Source: Nitrospira sp.
GTDB taxonomy: Bacteria; Nitrospirota; Nitrospiria; Nitrospirales; Nitrospiraceae
Length of the DNA stretch: 64,000 bases
Assembly (NCBI GenBank): GCA_029194665.1
Contig: JARFXO010000007.1
Coordinates: forward strand, 1-64,000
Direction: 5' to 3'
The notes beneath the pieces are model-generated. The model was not told the origin of the DNA, searched no databases, and was given only the letters and a program-made list of their open reading frames with translations. Shown here piece after piece: positions 36,836 to 46,207 of this stretch (its first letter is position 1; the number at the start of each line of letters is the position of its first letter). A program made the translations under genes and the position numbers.

Positions 36836-37745
36836 CAAGGTTCTCGTCACCGGTGCGGCCGGATTTATTGGTCGGCATGTCGCCAGGCGGTTTTCAGAGG
36901 CCGGATGGTCCGTCATCGGATTGGGCCATGGCACATGGTCTTTCGAGGAAGCCCGGTCATGGGGTATAGAGGAGTGGCATGCAGCCGACATCTCGTTCGA
37001 TGCGCTCTCGGCGTTGGTAGCGGTGCCCGATGCCCTCGTCCATTGTGCGGGCAGTGGGACCGTCGGGTATTCGTTGAGCCATCCGTATCAAGATTTTCAA
37101 CGAAGTGCAGGGACTGCAGCGGCAGTCTTGGAATACGTGAGACTGCGCGCACCGCTCACGCGCCTCGTTCTATTGTCAAGCGCAGCCGTTTACGGGCAAG
37201 GAGGGACAGAGGCTGTTCGAGAAGATGGTCCATTAAATCCAGTGTCCCCATACGGTGTTCACAAGATGTTCGGGGAAATGTTGTGCCGGATGTATGGAGC
37301 GCAGTATGGAGTTTCTTCTGCGGTGGTACGATTCTTCTCCGTGTACGGGGACAACTTACGGAAGCAGTTGTTGTGGGATGCGTGCAATAGAGCTGCAAGT
37401 GGAGATCTGACTTTTGCCGGGTCGGGGGAGGAGACGCGCGATTGGCTTCACGTCATGGATGCGGCTGAGTTACTGTTCACTGCAGTCGAGTATGCATCAT
37501 CGCTTTCTCCGGTGGTCAATGGAGGTACGGGCGATTCCCCAACGATCGCCGAGGTGTTGGAAGTGCTGTTTTATGGCCTTGGTATCCATGAGAAACCGGT
37601 CTTTTCCGGAATGGCTCGACAGGGAGATCCGCTCCACTATCGGGCTGATGTGGACGCGGCACGGCGGTGGGGTTGGCGTTCGAAGGTTGGCTGGCGGGAC
37701 GGCGTGCGAGCGTACGCCCAATGGTTCAAGGCTCGACGTTTGTGA
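36828..37745 (+). CDS. NAD-dependent epimerase/dehydratase
   Basis: The 305-residue extended SDR has the NAD motif VLVTGAAGFIGRHVARR, the LVLLSSAAVYG strand and the YGVHK catalytic pair (YxxxK). It should act on a nucleotide sugar (epimerisation, reduction or dehydration). The ATG overlaps the previous stop by 8 bp, and the stop overlaps the next GTG, so it lies in a tightly coupled string. Which sugar it makes is not clear. Confidence 0.85.
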   Translation: MPSKVLVTGAAGFIGRHVARRFSEAGWSVIGLGHGTWSFEEARSWGIEEWHAADISFDALSALVAVPDALVHCAGSGTVGYSLSHPYQDFQRSAGTAAAVLEYVRLRAPLTRLVLLSSAAVYGQGGTEAVREDGPLNPVSPYGVHKMFGEMLCRMYGAQYGVSSAVVRFFSVYGDNLRKQLLWDACNRAASGDLTFAGSGEETRDWLHVMDAAELLFTAVEYASSLSPVVNGGTGDSPTIAEVLEVLFYGLGIHEKPVFSGMARQGDPLHYRADVDAARRWGWRSKVGWRDGVRAYAQWFKARRL

Positions 37746-38902
37746 TTCGTGTCGGCCTTATCCTGACGTTTGACGGAACAACATGGTTGGGGGGAGTCAG
37801 TTACTTCCGAAACCTACTCCGTGCGTTGAGAGACTTGCCGCATCCTCGCATTGAACCGATCATCTTCTGCGGTGAACGCACGGAGGAGAGCGTGTTGGCG
37901 CAGTTTCCTGCTCAAACCACAGTACGCTCATCGTTGCTGGATGTGGGCAGTTCGTCATGGAATGCACGTCGTATCAGCGCCAAGCTGTGCGGAAGAGACC
38001 TATTGCTGGAAGGTCTGCTCCAGCGTCATGGCATCCAGGTGCTCTCCCACCAAGGATTTTTCGGTGGTTTGAGGCGGATTCCGGCGCTCGGCTGGATACC
38101 GGATTTTCAGGAGCGACACCTTCCTGAATTTTTCTCCCCAACGGAGATCAGAGCCAGGGTCAGAAAACGCAACCTATTCTGCCGCGTATGTCCCGTCGTT
38201 ATTCTCTCAAGCCAGGATGCCCGACAAGATCTGGAAGCCCTCGATCGGCGATGTGCAAGCAAGGCAAAGATCCTTCACTTCGTCGCTGATGCCAGGGCTC
38301 CTTCCGAGGAGGTGACATGTGCCACGACGAGGCGGCTGGGGGTTACCCAGCCCTATTTTCATTTGCCGAACCAGTTCTGGAATCATAAGAATCACTTGCT
38401 GGTGGTGGAGGCCCTCCGACTCTTGCAGGAGCGAGGCGTGAAGGCACGAGTCGTCGCCACCGGCAACACCTCCGACTACCGTCAGCCGGCCTACTTCAAT
38501 GCGCTCATGCAACGGGTACGCGACGGGGGTGTCGAGGGGTGTTTCGCCATGCTGGGTACGGTGGCGTACGAAGATCTGTACGCTCTTATGGTAGGTTCGG
38601 TGGCGGTCATCAATCCGTCCCGGTTTGAAGGCTGGAGCACCACGGTTGAGGAGGCGAAATCGCTCGGTAAGATGGTCCTGTTGTCGGATCTTGGCGTGCA
38701 TCGGGAACAGGCTCCAAAACGAAGCTGGTACTTTTCGCCGGACAAGGCCGAAGAACTGGCAGCCGGTATGGCTGCGACGCTGGAGTCCTACGATTCCGGC
38801 GTTGAGCGCGAGGCGATTCGGGAAGCCCAGGCCTCTTTGCCGGAACGCCGTCGCGCATTCGCCATGGCCTATGAGAACATCGTCCTAGAGGCTGCGGTAT
38901 GA
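37742..38902 (+). CDS. GT4-type glycosyltransferase
   Basis: This 386-residue GT-B transferase starts IRVGLILTFDGTTWLGGVSYFRNLL, has the C-terminal domain phosphate-binding FHLPNQFWNHKNHLLVVEAL and the donor EX7E-type region NPSRFEGWSTTVEEAKSLG. The GTG at 37742 shares its last bases with the upstream stop (GTGA). It transfers a sugar from an NDP donor during glycan assembly. Linkage unknown. Confidence 0.85.
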   Translation: MIRVGLILTFDGTTWLGGVSYFRNLLRALRDLPHPRIEPIIFCGERTEESVLAQFPAQTTVRSSLLDVGSSSWNARRISAKLCGRDLLLEGLLQRHGIQVLSHQGFFGGLRRIPALGWIPDFQERHLPEFFSPTEIRARVRKRNLFCRVCPVVILSSQDARQDLEALDRRCASKAKILHFVADARAPSEEVTCATTRRLGVTQPYFHLPNQFWNHKNHLLVVEALRLLQERGVKARVVATGNTSDYRQPAYFNALMQRVRDGGVEGCFAMLGTVAYEDLYALMVGSVAVINPSRFEGWSTTVEEAKSLGKMVLLSDLGVHREQAPKRSWYFSPDKAEELAAGMAATLESYDSGVEREAIREAQASLPERRRAFAMAYENIVLEAAV

Positions 38903-39801
38903 ACCGGTTCCCTCGGTTGTCCGTCACGGTGGTAACACCGAATCTCAACCTTGGTCTATATCTGTCGCAAACCGTGGAGTCGGTCCTGCGCAATCTCGAT
39001 CCCGGTGACGAATACTTCATCATCGACGGTGGCTCAACGGATGGGAGCGTCGACATCATCCGGCAGTACGAATCTCGACTGACCGGTTGGGTCAGTGAGT
39101 CGGATAAAGGCTATGCGGACGCATTGGCGAAGGGGTTCGCCCGGGCGACAGGCGGCATTCTGTGCTGGCTCAACTCCGGCGATCTGCTTTTGTCGGGAGC
39201 ACTGGATACGGCTCGGCGAGTACTGACTGACACCGGAGCCGATATGATTTTTGGGGACGATTTCTACATCGATGAGGCAGGGTACGTGATTTGTTTCAGC
39301 AGGGGATATGTAAAAGCTCTTCAAACCCCCATGTTATACGGAGGATGGACACCGCTCCAAGACGCGTGTTTTTGGCGGCGAGAGTTGTATGAGCGCATCG
39401 GTAGGATAAATCCCGCTGTTCGGTATGCGGCGGACTTCGACCTGTTTCTTCGAATGGCGCTTCATGGAACATGCCGATACGTTCCTCTGACCTTCAGCGC
39501 CTTTCGCCGTCATGCCGGCCAGAAGTCGATCGCTGGGTCTGATGGCTATCGGAGGGAACGGGAGGATCTCCGTCGCGCGGTGCTTGATGGATTGCCAGGG
39601 TCCAAATTGGGAAGAGCTTTTCGTTGCGCTTGGCACGAAGCCGCGATCCGGTGGCGAGTGCATGTCTCACAGCGACGTTGGAGACGAGATGATCTGGTTG
39701 GGCAGCCCGTTGAGATGTTGCCATGCCTCCAATATTGGCCGTTGGAAGCCGGCCCAAACCGGCCTCGGCAAAAGAAAATGACGCGCTGCGCAGACTTATG
39801 A
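38899..39801 (+). CDS. GT2-family glycosyltransferase
   Basis: The 300-residue protein has the GT-A fold: LSVTVVTPNLNLGLYLSQTV, IIDGGSTDGSVDII, the DXD-like WLNSGDLLL and a GFxxxD-like DACFWRRELY region. It is coupled to the previous gene (ATGA). It adds a sugar from an NDP donor. About 210 bp without a supported full gene follow. Confidence 0.85.
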   Translation: MNRFPRLSVTVVTPNLNLGLYLSQTVESVLRNLDPGDEYFIIDGGSTDGSVDIIRQYESRLTGWVSESDKGYADALAKGFARATGGILCWLNSGDLLLSGALDTARRVLTDTGADMIFGDDFYIDEAGYVICFSRGYVKALQTPMLYGGWTPLQDACFWRRELYERIGRINPAVRYAADFDLFLRMALHGTCRYVPLTFSAFRRHAGQKSIAGSDGYRREREDLRRAVLDGLPGSKLGRAFRCAWHEAAIRWRVHVSQRRWRRDDLVGQPVEMLPCLQYWPLEAGPNRPRQKKMTRCADL

Positions 39802-39878
39802 CAGGCTTCCTTTCTCATCATCGAACCAGAAGGGCGATGCCTGGTATTGGGATCTCAAGCCGGACTATCGTCCCGATG

Positions 39879-40007
39879 AGGTGTTTGAGCTGTGACGAAC
39901 GAATCCTTGGCCAAGAGCTATGCGTAATCAAGACGTGGTTCCCCGACATGCGAGCGACTGATTGGTTTCGAGCCTGTCCGCATCGCTGTACATTCGAGGT
40001 CTCATGA
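39879..40007 (+). other. Small Cys-containing frame, possibly a gene remnant
   Basis: A 42-residue frame starts MRCLSCDERILG and continues to FRACPHRCTFEVS, with a CxxC pair and two later cysteines like a zinc knuckle. A second small frame (40004-40102) begins MSHAAMAKQFEHASPFFHDV. Both lie in the spacer before the DUF268 gene. They may be the degraded start of a neighbouring enzyme or chance frames. Confidence 0.25.
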
Positions 40008-40010
40008 GCC

Positions 40011-40892
40011 ATGCCGCCATGGCCAAGCAGTTTGAGCACGCAAGCCCGTTTTTCCATGATGTCTTCAAATACTGGAGTATCACCCATCGGGTATGCCCTT
40101 AGCAAATCTTCATCTCTCACCGCCGTCGTGAGACATCAGTTCCGCAACAGTGCGATTGTCCGGTGGGGTACAGCGTTCTTGGGCCCCCACTTCTTTACCA
40201 GCCTTGGAGCATTGCCTCGCTATCTTGTGGAATGGAAAATCTATAATAAGAAGGCCGCCACACAACTGATTGCTTTCCGAGATTCTTACCCATGCCTTGC
40301 TGATCGTGTCGTGGCCACGCCGTTTGATCCGCACTATTTCTTTCAGGCCGCGTGGCTCGCGCGGCGGTTACATGAGAAGAAGCCCTCTCTCCATGTCGAT
40401 GTCGGCTCAAGTGTCATGATGATGAACGTGTTAAGTGCCGGTGCGAAGACCGTGTTTGTTGACTATCGGCCTCTTCGAGTCCAGCTCTCAAACTTCCTTC
40501 CGCTTGGTGGGGATATTATTCGGTTGCCCTTCCACACCGGGAGCATCACGTCATTGTCGTGCCTTCATGTCCTCGAACATGTCGGACTTGGTCGGTATGG
40601 GGACCCCATCAATCCGGCTGGGAGCCTTCTAGCCGCTACCGAACTACAGCGTGTGTTGGAGCCTGGCGGAACGCTGTTTCTATCGGTGCCGCTCGGACGC
40701 GAGCGGGTTTGTTTCAATGCGCATCGAGTATTCTCGCCTAGCACGGTCGGCGGGTTCTTCCAGGAGCTTCAGCTCAAGGCTTTCTCCCTTGTGGACGATG
40801 CCGGACAGTTCAACGAGAAGGTTGCACCGGAAGCTGCCGCCGATCTCGACTATGGGTGCGGCCTTTTTGAGTTCGTGAAGGTACGTGAGTAA
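40011..40892 (+). CDS. DUF268 protein (methyltransferase-like)
   Basis: The 293-residue protein matches the DUF268 family from about residue 90: PHYFFQAAWLARRL, HVDVGSSVMMM, VDYRPL, LSCLHVLEHVGLGRYGDP and the C-terminal DYGCGLFEFVKV. The fold is methyltransferase-like and the family is found in glycan loci. The start at 40011 gives a Ser-rich N-terminus of doubtful reality; an in-frame GTG at 40128 (MRHQFRNSAIVRWG) may be better. It overlaps the following GTG start. Confidence 0.78.
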   Translation: MPPWPSSLSTQARFSMMSSNTGVSPIGYALSKSSSLTAVVRHQFRNSAIVRWGTAFLGPHFFTSLGALPRYLVEWKIYNKKAATQLIAFRDSYPCLADRVVATPFDPHYFFQAAWLARRLHEKKPSLHVDVGSSVMMMNVLSAGAKTVFVDYRPLRVQLSNFLPLGGDIIRLPFHTGSITSLSCLHVLEHVGLGRYGDPINPAGSLLAATELQRVLEPGGTLFLSVPLGRERVCFNAHRVFSPSTVGGFFQELQLKAFSLVDDAGQFNEKVAPEAAADLDYGCGLFEFVKVRE

Positions 40893-41628
40893 CGGGTTAC
40901 GCGCTTGGCTGGCTCAGAGTGAACTGTTCGCCTATAACGTGGTGCGGCGCGATCGTTGGATTGCGCAACAGGCGTCGCTGGTGCCGAGCGGGACAAGAGT
41001 GCTGGATGTCGGTGCCGGCTCCTGTCCCTATCGAGCGTTGTTCGCACACTGCGACTACCGCACGCAGGACCTCGCTCCGCTGCGGGGTGACCAGCTGAGA
41101 CATGGCGGCTATGGAGTACTCGACTTCGTGTCGGATGTGACCGCCATCCCGGTACCCGACGGCACCTTTGGAGTTGCGCTTTGTACAGAGGTGCTGGAGC
41201 ATCATCCCGAGCCCATCCGGGTAGTCTACGAATTAGCGAGGATTCTTCAGCCGGGAGGAATGCTCATTCTCACCGCGCCGCTTGGATCAGGAATTCATCA
41301 AGAGCCCTACCATTACTACGGCGGCTATACACCCTGGTGGTACGAACGCTTTCTCAAGGCGGCCGGATTCGAGGAAATCAACATTGAACCGAACGAGGGC
41401 TCGTTTCGATTCTTCGGGCAGGAATCCGTAAGGTTTATTCAAACGACCGGTCCATTGAGCCCGCTTCCAGTGGGCATTCGGCTGCTCTGGCTTCCGATGT
41501 GGATTCTGTTGTTTCCTGTCCTTGGCTTGATCGTTCCCCTGTGCTGCAAATGGCTGGATAAGTTCGACCGCGAGAGGCGTTTTACAGTCGGCTACCATGT
41601 CACGGCGCGACGGGCTTGGTCGGCGTAA
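40885..41628 (+). CDS. Class I SAM-dependent methyltransferase
   Basis: The 247-residue enzyme has VLDVGAGSCPYRALFAH, VALCTEVLEHHPEP and LQPGGMLILTAPL in the right order, and a C-terminal hydrophobic stretch (about 190-225, WLPMWILLFPVLGLIVPLCC) that may anchor it to the membrane, consistent with a lipid-linked substrate. The GTG overlaps the DUF268 stop by 8 bp. Confidence 0.83.
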   Translation: MSNGLRAWLAQSELFAYNVVRRDRWIAQQASLVPSGTRVLDVGAGSCPYRALFAHCDYRTQDLAPLRGDQLRHGGYGVLDFVSDVTAIPVPDGTFGVALCTEVLEHHPEPIRVVYELARILQPGGMLILTAPLGSGIHQEPYHYYGGYTPWWYERFLKAAGFEEINIEPNEGSFRFFGQESVRFIQTTGPLSPLPVGIRLLWLPMWILLFPVLGLIVPLCCKWLDKFDRERRFTVGYHVTARRAWSA

Positions 41629-41632
41629 TGTC

Positions 41633-42835
41633 ATGAAGATATTATGCGTATTGGGAGAGCATGCCTACGGCGACCCCTCACGCGGAGAAGGCCCAGAATA
41701 CGCGAACTTTCTCCCTGGTTTGCGGCGTTTGGGGCATCAAGTGCATTTCTTCGAGTCCTTGTCCCGCACTCCCCACGATGATTTTTCTCGGTTGAATCAA
41801 GCATTGTTGAAACGTGTGGAGGAGACGAGCCCGGATGTCCTTTTCTGCGTTCTGATGCATTATGAGGTTTGGACCGAGACCATCCGAATCATCCGGAACA
41901 GCGGAGCCTGGGTCGTCAATTGGTCGACTGATGATTCCTGGAAATATCGGATGTTCTCCAAGCTGATCGGTTCGGAATTCGATCTCTTCGTGACGACCTA
42001 CCGGCAGATGATCGAACGCTACCATCAGGACGGTATCGATTCGGTCTGCCTCTCTCAGTGGGCAGCCAATGCCGATACCCTGATGCTCCCCCTGCCTGCT
42101 GCTGCCTGCCGATATCCTGTGAGCTTTGTCGGCGCAGCATACGGGAATCGTCGAGCCATGATCGCCAGGCTTCGTCACGAAGGGATCGAGGTCGCCTGTT
42201 TCGGCCATGGATGGCCGGAAGGTCCCGTTGAGACCAAGCGCATGGGAGAAATTATTCGTCAATCGCAGGTTAGCCTTAATTTCAGCGACGGAGCCCACGG
42301 TCGTTCGGATCCTGCAAGGCGACAGATCAAGGCGCGTATCTTCGAGGTGCCGGGATATGGAGGCTGTCTTTTGACTGAGAAGACTCCGAACCTCGATCAG
42401 TACTTCCACATCGGGGAAGAAGTTCTGACCTTCGAAGGCGCCGACGAGGTGGTCGAACAGGTCAAATCGCTGCTCGCTCATCCTGAGCGGCGAGATGAGA
42501 TTGCGCGACGCGGCTTTGACCGAGTGCGACGCGACCATACGTATGGGAGGCGCTTTGAAGGAATATTGGCTGAACTTAACGAACGGGCGGCACGACGACC
42601 TCATCAGCCGATCGACTGGGCGACGTTTGAGGCTGCGGCCGATCACCACCGACGAAGTCCTGCGCTTAAGCTGATCCGAGCTTTTTTGATCAGTGTCGCG
42701 TCTGTGATGTTTGGCAAGCGACGGGGTCCGCGCGCCGCACGTCGGCTGACCTTCGAACTCTCCTGGCGTTTGCGAGGAGCCTGGACCTACAGCGCCGCTG
42801 GTTGGCCGGGGCGGATGTTTTACAGGGAAAGTTAA
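41633..42835 (+). CDS. CgeB-like glycosyltransferase
   Basis: This 400-residue protein resembles the CgeB/GT-B family: MKILCVLGEHAYGDPS, VVNWSTDDSWKY, SFVGAAYGNRRAMIARL and the acceptor/donor block RIFEVPGYGGCLLTE, followed by a helical C-terminus. CgeB-type enzymes act in spore-coat or glycan modification. The ATG at 41633 is 4 bp after the previous stop. A repeat element begins immediately after its stop codon. Confidence 0.78.
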   Translation: MKILCVLGEHAYGDPSRGEGPEYANFLPGLRRLGHQVHFFESLSRTPHDDFSRLNQALLKRVEETSPDVLFCVLMHYEVWTETIRIIRNSGAWVVNWSTDDSWKYRMFSKLIGSEFDLFVTTYRQMIERYHQDGIDSVCLSQWAANADTLMLPLPAAACRYPVSFVGAAYGNRRAMIARLRHEGIEVACFGHGWPEGPVETKRMGEIIRQSQVSLNFSDGAHGRSDPARRQIKARIFEVPGYGGCLLTEKTPNLDQYFHIGEEVLTFEGADEVVEQVKSLLAHPERRDEIARRGFDRVRRDHTYGRRFEGILAELNERAARRPHQPIDWATFEAAADHHRRSPALKLIRAFLISVASVMFGKRRGPRAARRLTFELSWRLRGAWTYSAAGWPGRMFYRES

Positions 42836-42958
42836 CAGGATGTTGAAAAAGTTCTCCAGCTTTGTTCTCGTATCGCTCAAGGCCTCAATGTACCGACCAC
42901 GTACGCCTCGGCCTTTCGCTCACTGCGGCCTCGCTGGAAGACCTTTTTGAACATCCTG
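42836..42958. repeat. MITE-like palindromic element with imperfect terminal inverted repeats
   Basis: The 123-bp element starts CAGGATGTTGAAAAAG and ends CTTTTTGAACATCCTG. The outer 15 bp pair with one mismatch, and the pairing continues inward (TCCAGC / GCTGGA), giving arms of about 25 bp. An internal palindrome (ACGTACG region, 42899-42905) lies near the centre. It begins on the base after the stop codon of the previous gene. It contains no open frame and looks like a non-autonomous mobile or REP-type element. From memory, similar GGATGTT...AACATCC elements recur in Nitrospira genomes; this was not checked. Confidence 0.72.
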
Positions 42959-42990
42959 CAACAACGCAATTTGTCAACTGTCTATCATAA

Positions 42991-43893
42991 ATGAATGCGA
43001 GCCCTCTGGTCACTGTTGCGATGTCGGCGTACAACGCGTCCGGGACGATTGATCTTGCGTTGCGGTCCATTCTGGCCCAAACGTATCAAGACTGGGAATT
43101 GATCGTCGTCGATGATGGCTCGACCGATCGGACCGCAGAGAGCATATTGCATGTGAAGGATTCCCGAATCCGATTCATTCAAGAGCCGTTAGGGAATCTG
43201 GGGCTCGCCGCACGGTTGAATCAATGTGTGCATCTAGCTAGGGGACGGTATGTCGCCAGGATGGATGCCGACGATGTAGCGTATCCACAGCGTCTTGAAC
43301 GGCAGGTTCAGTTCCTTGAAGAACATCGCGGGATCGATCTGCTGGGAACCGGTGCTATGATTTTCAAGGGGGAAGGCGAGGTCATCGGGTGCTACCCGAC
43401 GGCAAGCTCACACGAAGCCATTTGCCGACGACCATGGTGGGGGTTCCCGCTTGCCCATCCGACATGGATGGGCAAACGGACCTGGTTCTTATCTCATCCC
43501 TATTCCGATGAAGATACCCGGTGCGAAGATCAAGCGCTCCTTCTTCAAAGTTTTTCTTACAGTCGCTTTGCGGCGTTGGAGGAAATCCTCTTGGGCTACC
43601 GTCTGGACAACATTTCGGCCAGAAAATTGGGGCGAGGTCGATTGAACTATTGTCGCCGGCTTTTACGGCGAGTGGACGATATCCCTTCCGCGATGATTTC
43701 TGTGCAAGGAGTGTTAGTTCATAGCCTCGGGTTTGGACGGGACGTTCTGCTCGATTTCGCAGGAACGCTGAACCGATGGTCACGGAGCTCATTTCAGGTT
43801 GCCAACGACAGGGTTCTGAAGGAGTGGCAGGTAGTGTGGAAGCACATTATTTCACAGGAGACGGACTGCAGTATGATGTCCGTCAAGAGTTGA
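42991..43893 (+). CDS. GT2-family glycosyltransferase
   Basis: The 300-residue protein has the GT-A signature in full: VTVAMSAYNASGTIDLALRS, LIVVDDGSTDRTAE, YVARMDADDVAYPQRLE (DXD) and the HPTWMG region. The mid-domain LLGTGAMIF strand is family-typical. It follows the repeat element by 32 bp, so its transcription may depend on read-through of the repeat. Confidence 0.87.
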   Translation: MNASPLVTVAMSAYNASGTIDLALRSILAQTYQDWELIVVDDGSTDRTAESILHVKDSRIRFIQEPLGNLGLAARLNQCVHLARGRYVARMDADDVAYPQRLERQVQFLEEHRGIDLLGTGAMIFKGEGEVIGCYPTASSHEAICRRPWWGFPLAHPTWMGKRTWFLSHPYSDEDTRCEDQALLLQSFSYSRFAALEEILLGYRLDNISARKLGRGRLNYCRRLLRRVDDIPSAMISVQGVLVHSLGFGRDVLLDFAGTLNRWSRSSFQVANDRVLKEWQVVWKHIISQETDCSMMSVKS

Positions 43894-43903
43894 TTGGTCG
43901 GGT

Positions 43904-45064
43904 GTGAGTTTGCGGATACGTTCGACTCCGAAAATTTTGTTTCTAGTCACCGAGGACTGGTATTTTCGCCTCCACTGGATGGGACTTGCTCAAGCTGCGC
44001 GAGATGCAGGGTTTGAAGTGTTGCTTGCCATGCGTGTTCAAGAACACGGTTCAGAGATCCGCGGACAAGGTTTCAAACTTTTCCCCGTCAACATTCTTCG
44101 CCGGAGTATAAACCCTATTCGAGAGTTTCTCACCCTTGTGGAGCTGGCTCGGCTCTACCGGGCTGAAAAACCCGATCTTGTCTATCATATCGCCATCAAG
44201 CCGATTCTCTATGGATCCATAGCCGCTCGTCTTGGAGGCGTTCCTTTCGTGATGAATGTTTTTGCAGGATTAGGGTATGCATATACGAACGAAGAGTTGA
44301 GAGCGAGACTGCTCCGTCTGTTCCTAAGGTTCGGGTTGAGCGTGGCCTGCAGATATGCCGGCGCAATTGCCGTATTTCAGAATGACGAGGATCAGGTCGA
44401 ACTCGTGCGTGATCGCATTGTGCGGCAAAGTCAAACTCGAATCATTCGAGGGACGGGCGTCGATACTGATAGATTTAGGCCGACTTCCGAAGAGAGCCCA
44501 GAACCGATCATTCTCTTGCCCTGTCGGATGTTGTGGGATAAGGGCGTTGGTGAATTCGTCGAAGCTGCACGGTTGATAGGGCGGATGAAATCCCCTGCTC
44601 GTTTTGTGCTTGTTGGGCGATGTGACGAAAGCAATCCGGCGAGCATTCAGTCGGAGCAATTACATCAATGGCAGGAAGAAGGGGTGATAGAGTGGTGGGG
44701 ACACAGGAGTGATATGCCGGTGGTGTTTGGAAATGCCGCCGTTGTCGTATTGCCCTCCTATCGCGAGGGATTACCTGTGAGTCTGTTAGAGGCGGCTGCA
44801 TGTGGCAAACCTATTATTGCTACCGATGTTCCGGGTTGTCGTGAAGTCGTCCGCGATCGTGTCAACGGCCTTCTCATCCCTCCAAAGAATGCCATTGCGT
44901 TAGCAGATGCAATCATATTGTTATTGGAAAATGCTGAATTGAGGCATGAGTTGGGCGGTCGAGGGAGGGAGATTGTGGTGAAGGAATTTTCCTCGACAAT
45001 AGTGATTCAACAAACCTTGGCTCTGTATCACGAGCTGCTCAAAAGAGCTGCGCCTGATTCTTGA
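43904..45064 (+). CDS. GT4-family glycosyltransferase
   Basis: The 386-residue enzyme resembles PglA/TuaC-type transferases: KILFLVTEDWYFRLHWMGLA at the N-terminus, YHIAIKPILYGSIAARLGG, VFAGLGYAYTN, GTGVDTDRF and the donor block LPSYREGLPVSLLEAAACG with the EX7E glutamates. It starts with GTG 11 bp after the previous stop. It probably adds a HexNAc-type sugar, by analogy with relatives. Confidence 0.87.
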   Translation: MSLRIRSTPKILFLVTEDWYFRLHWMGLAQAARDAGFEVLLAMRVQEHGSEIRGQGFKLFPVNILRRSINPIREFLTLVELARLYRAEKPDLVYHIAIKPILYGSIAARLGGVPFVMNVFAGLGYAYTNEELRARLLRLFLRFGLSVACRYAGAIAVFQNDEDQVELVRDRIVRQSQTRIIRGTGVDTDRFRPTSEESPEPIILLPCRMLWDKGVGEFVEAARLIGRMKSPARFVLVGRCDESNPASIQSEQLHQWQEEGVIEWWGHRSDMPVVFGNAAVVVLPSYREGLPVSLLEAAACGKPIIATDVPGCREVVRDRVNGLLIPPKNAIALADAIILLLENAELRHELGGRGREIVVKEFSSTIVIQQTLALYHELLKRAAPDS

Positions 45065-45117
45065 TGGGGGTCTATCTGCCTAAAATGCCAGGGGTTGATC
45101 GGACTGTTTGACGTAGC

Positions 45118-46125
45118 ATGCGGGTTCTGGTGACAGGCGCCTCGGGGTTTTTAGGATCGGCTCTTGTTCCGGAGCTCTGTCAATCGGGATGCCAAGTACG
45201 TGCGGTCGTTCGCGAACCGAACCGAAACCTCGCGTTCCCCTCGAGGGGCGAGACGATAGCCGCCGACATCTGTCATTCATTACAAACCGAAGAAATGGCG
45301 AGAGACTGCGACGCCATCGTGCATCTGGCGGCGAAGGTCCATGCCATCGATGATTCCGGAGCCGAGACGGACTATGAAGCCGTCAACGTCCAAGGCACGA
45401 GACATATCCTTGATGCAGCCGTGAAATCCGGAGTCAATCGCATCGTATTTGTAAGTTCGGTCAAAGTGTTCGGCGAGGAGACGAGGAGGTGCGTCGATGA
45501 AACGCAGGTTCCCGATCCCCAGACTGCCTACAGTCGATCAAAATGGCGGGCGGAGCAACTAGTTTCGGAGTACGCTGAGCGATATGGCCTCACGGCTGTT
45601 TCGCTCCGGCTTCCGATGGTCTATGGTCCGACCAAGAAAGGCAACCTGTATCGAATGATGGAAGCGATCGATCAGGGGCGGTTTCCGGCCTTGCCTCGCC
45701 TCTCGGCGGTCCGGAGTCTTTTGCATGTCGAGAATTTTGTGCAGGCGGTGTTGCTGTGCCTTCGTGTGCCGTGTTTTAATCGAGCCGCGTATATCGTGAC
45801 CGATACCGAGCCGTATTGCGTGACCGACATCTATGATTGCTTGCGGGCCGGATTAGGGAAGCCTCATCCCCGATGGCGAGTACCGCTCTGGATGCTCAAA
45901 AGCGGTGCGCGGTGCGGCGATGGGCTTCGATTCATCGGTGGCCCGCAGGTTCCCTTGACGACGGAACAACTGACCAAGCTTATCGGCTGTGCCTGGTATA
46001 GCTCAGCGGCCATCGAGCGAGAATTGGATTATCGAGCGACGTACTCCTTCGAGAAAGCGGTCCCTGAGCTGATTGCGTTTTATCGCGAAGCTGCGGGTCC
46101 GGCTTGCCGAAAGCGCTCGGGTTGA
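45118..46125 (+). CDS. NAD-dependent 4-reductase/epimerase (WbpV-like)
   Basis: The 335-residue extended SDR starts VLVTGASGFLGSALVPEL and has VFVSSVKVFGE, the YSRSK catalytic pair and SLRLPMVYGP. Position directly before a WecA/WbpL-type transferase, together with a WbpM-type dehydratase downstream, matches the trio that makes and uses a 4-reduced 6-deoxy-HexNAc (D-QuiNAc or D-FucNAc) in Pseudomonas. That product is inferred from context, not from the sequence alone. Confidence 0.83.
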   Translation: MRVLVTGASGFLGSALVPELCQSGCQVRAVVREPNRNLAFPSRGETIAADICHSLQTEEMARDCDAIVHLAAKVHAIDDSGAETDYEAVNVQGTRHILDAAVKSGVNRIVFVSSVKVFGEETRRCVDETQVPDPQTAYSRSKWRAEQLVSEYAERYGLTAVSLRLPMVYGPTKKGNLYRMMEAIDQGRFPALPRLSAVRSLLHVENFVQAVLLCLRVPCFNRAAYIVTDTEPYCVTDIYDCLRAGLGKPHPRWRVPLWMLKSGARCGDGLRFIGGPQVPLTTEQLTKLIGCAWYSSAAIERELDYRATYSFEKAVPELIAFYREAAGPACRKRSG

Positions 46126-46207
46126 TCCGGACCGACCTGATGAACCATACACGTTGGTTTCTGCTTGTTTCTTCCAGAGGCAAGCGTTAGCAGCTCACGA
46201 CACCACC

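Noticed and set aside
41678..42880. Minus-strand open frame of 400 codons
   Set aside because: Antisense to the CgeB-like gene and running into the repeat element; no family resemblance.
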